DNA of 30,171 nucleotides. Origin: Firmicutes bacterium UBA5774. GTDB taxonomy: Bacteria; Bacillota; Clostridia; Peptostreptococcales; Anaerovoracaceae. Positions 29,368 to 30,171 of this stretch are shown piece by piece. The notes beneath the pieces were generated by a model. That model worked only from the letters and a program-made list of their open reading frames with translations. It had not been told where the DNA came from and did not search any database. The stretch covers positions 1 through 30,171 of the forward strand of contig DIEM01000057.1 of NCBI GenBank assembly GCA_002418625.1. The letters are read 5' to 3'. A program made the position numbers and the translations under genes. The first letter of the stretch is position 1, and the number at the start of each line of letters is the position of its first letter.

Positions 29368-30171
29368 TTATTTGCCTAAGATTTTGGCAAGATCAGCTTC
29401 CGGTGTGGAGATCGGCGTAAGTCCGAAGTTCTCGACAAGATAGTTGAGGACGAACGGGGATACGAAGGCGGGGAGTGTCGGCCCGAGGTAGATATTCTTG
29501 ATTCCGAGTGACAGGAGGGTAAGAAGGATACAGACAGCCTTCTGCTCGTACCAGGAAAGAATCATCGTAAGAGGCAGTTCATTCACGCTGCAGTCAAAGA
29601 CTTTTGCGAGGGTAAGGGCTACCTGGATGGCACCGTAGGCATCGTTGCACTGTCCCATGTCCATGATGCGGGGGAGTCCGCCGATATCGCCCAAGTCAAG
29701 ATCATTGAAGCGGAATTTACCGCAGGCCAGTGTCAGGATGATGCTGTCTTCAGGAGACTGCTTTACGAAATCCGTGTAGTAGTTTCTGCCGGGACGTGCA
29801 CCGTCGCAGCCGCCAACAAGGAAGAAGTGGGAGATCTGTCCGGCCTTCACTGCATCAACAACTTTGTCAGCTACAGAGAGGATCGTGCCCCAGCCGAAGC
29901 CGGTTGTCAGAACGTTGCCGCCATTGATTCCTGTAAGTTCTTTTGTCGTCTCATATCCGCCGAGGGCAAGTGCCTTTTCGATAACCGGTGTGAAATCCTT
30001 GTCGTCATCGATGTGTACGAGTCCCGGATAAGCTACTACTTCTGTTGTGAAAACGCGGTCGCGGTAGCTGTCTTTTACAGGCATCAGGCAGTTCGTTGTG
30101 AAAAGAACGGCACCGGGGATATTATTAAATTCTTTTTGCTGTGACTGCCATGCGGTTCCGAAGTTACCCTT
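29368..30171 (-). CDS. hcp: Hybrid-cluster protein (hydroxylamine reductase), C-terminal part
   Basis: C-terminal 267 residues of Hcp, an iron-sulfur-oxygen protein that reduces hydroxylamine and nitric oxide; in anaerobes it serves nitrosative and oxidative stress defence. The frame is open across the right edge, so the N-terminal part, with its own 4Fe-4S cluster, lies outside. Hybrid-cluster ligands are visible: Cys in LFTTNCLMP, Cys in HFFLVGGCDGARPGRNYY, Cys in ILTLACGKFRFND and the Glu in ILSWYEQKA. MGQCNDAYGAIQVA and the closing IYLGPTLPAFVSP are family marks. The Met at 30084 is internal, not a start. Its stop is 57 bases from the terminator at 29262-29310. Confidence 0.95.
   Translation of the reverse strand, partial: KGNFGTAWQSQQKEFNNIPGAVLFTTNCLMPVKDSYRDRVFTTEVVAYPGLVHIDDDKDFTPVIEKALALGGYETTKELTGINGGNVLTTGFGWGTILSVADKVVDAVKAGQISHFFLVGGCDGARPGRNYYTDFVKQSPEDSIILTLACGKFRFNDLDLGDIGGLPRIMDMGQCNDAYGAIQVALTLAKVFDCSVNELPLTMILSWYEQKAVCILLTLLSLGIKNIYLGPTLPAFVSPFVLNYLVENFGLTPISTPEADLAKILGK

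Overview
The window looks like chromosome from an anaerobic Firmicute of the Clostridia, most likely Lachnospiraceae-like. The grounds are AGGAGG-type ribosome sites, occasional GTG starts, medium GC with AT-rich intergenic DNA, and the gene set: YesM/YesN-type two-component pair, LacI-controlled ribose-type ABC operon, DUF554, an SdpI-like protein, a hybrid-cluster protein and a B. subtilis-type SOS box. This placement is inference. No rRNA, tRNA, CRISPR array or intact insertion sequence was seen.

Left part (1-6890): the 3' end of a sensor histidine kinase, its AraC-type response regulator, an amylosucrase-like GH13 enzyme behind a near-consensus promoter, and an HD-domain hydrolase. Then come two leftward genes (CAT-like acyltransferase and SdpI-like membrane protein) and a divergent pair made of a NapH-like membrane ferredoxin and a small two-helix membrane protein.

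Sugar locus (7161-16652): a regulator in which a complete LacI protein is fused to a second solute-binding-protein fold. It precedes an operon of Gfo/Idh/MocA dehydrogenase, TIM-barrel sugar isomerase/epimerase, lipoprotein binding protein, twin ATPase, permease and a UroD/MtaA-like protein. The operon should import and process an unidentified, perhaps methylated, sugar or polyol. A 14-bp hairpin separates the binding-protein gene from the ATPase gene.

Middle (16653-21116): an unexplained inverted repeat with a small ORF, an Lrp/AsnC regulator, a hicAB toxin-antitoxin module with a symmetric operator array over its promoter, the RNA-binding protein Tex, and a YcxB-like membrane protein.

Right part (21117-30171): a radical-SAM protein and its DUF4130-type partner, a putative DNA repair pair, overlap behind a promoter that contains a perfect GAAC-N4-GTTC SOS box. 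Next are two tandem paralogs with a MecI/BlaI-like winged helix, one membrane helix and an external domain, downstream of a YccF protein. These look like membrane-tethered one-component regulators. The remainder is an alpha/alpha-barrel protein with an aldo/keto reductase, a DUF554 membrane protein, a shikimate-kinase-like protein with altered substrate residues, and the C-terminal part of a hybrid-cluster protein running off the right edge.

An 83-bp structured element occurs twice (18096-18178 on minus, 23393-23475 on plus), with a conserved core and compensatory changes in its stems. The best candidates for undescribed biology are the tethered MecI-like pair, the SOS-linked radical-SAM pair, the LacI/binding-protein fusion and this repeat.
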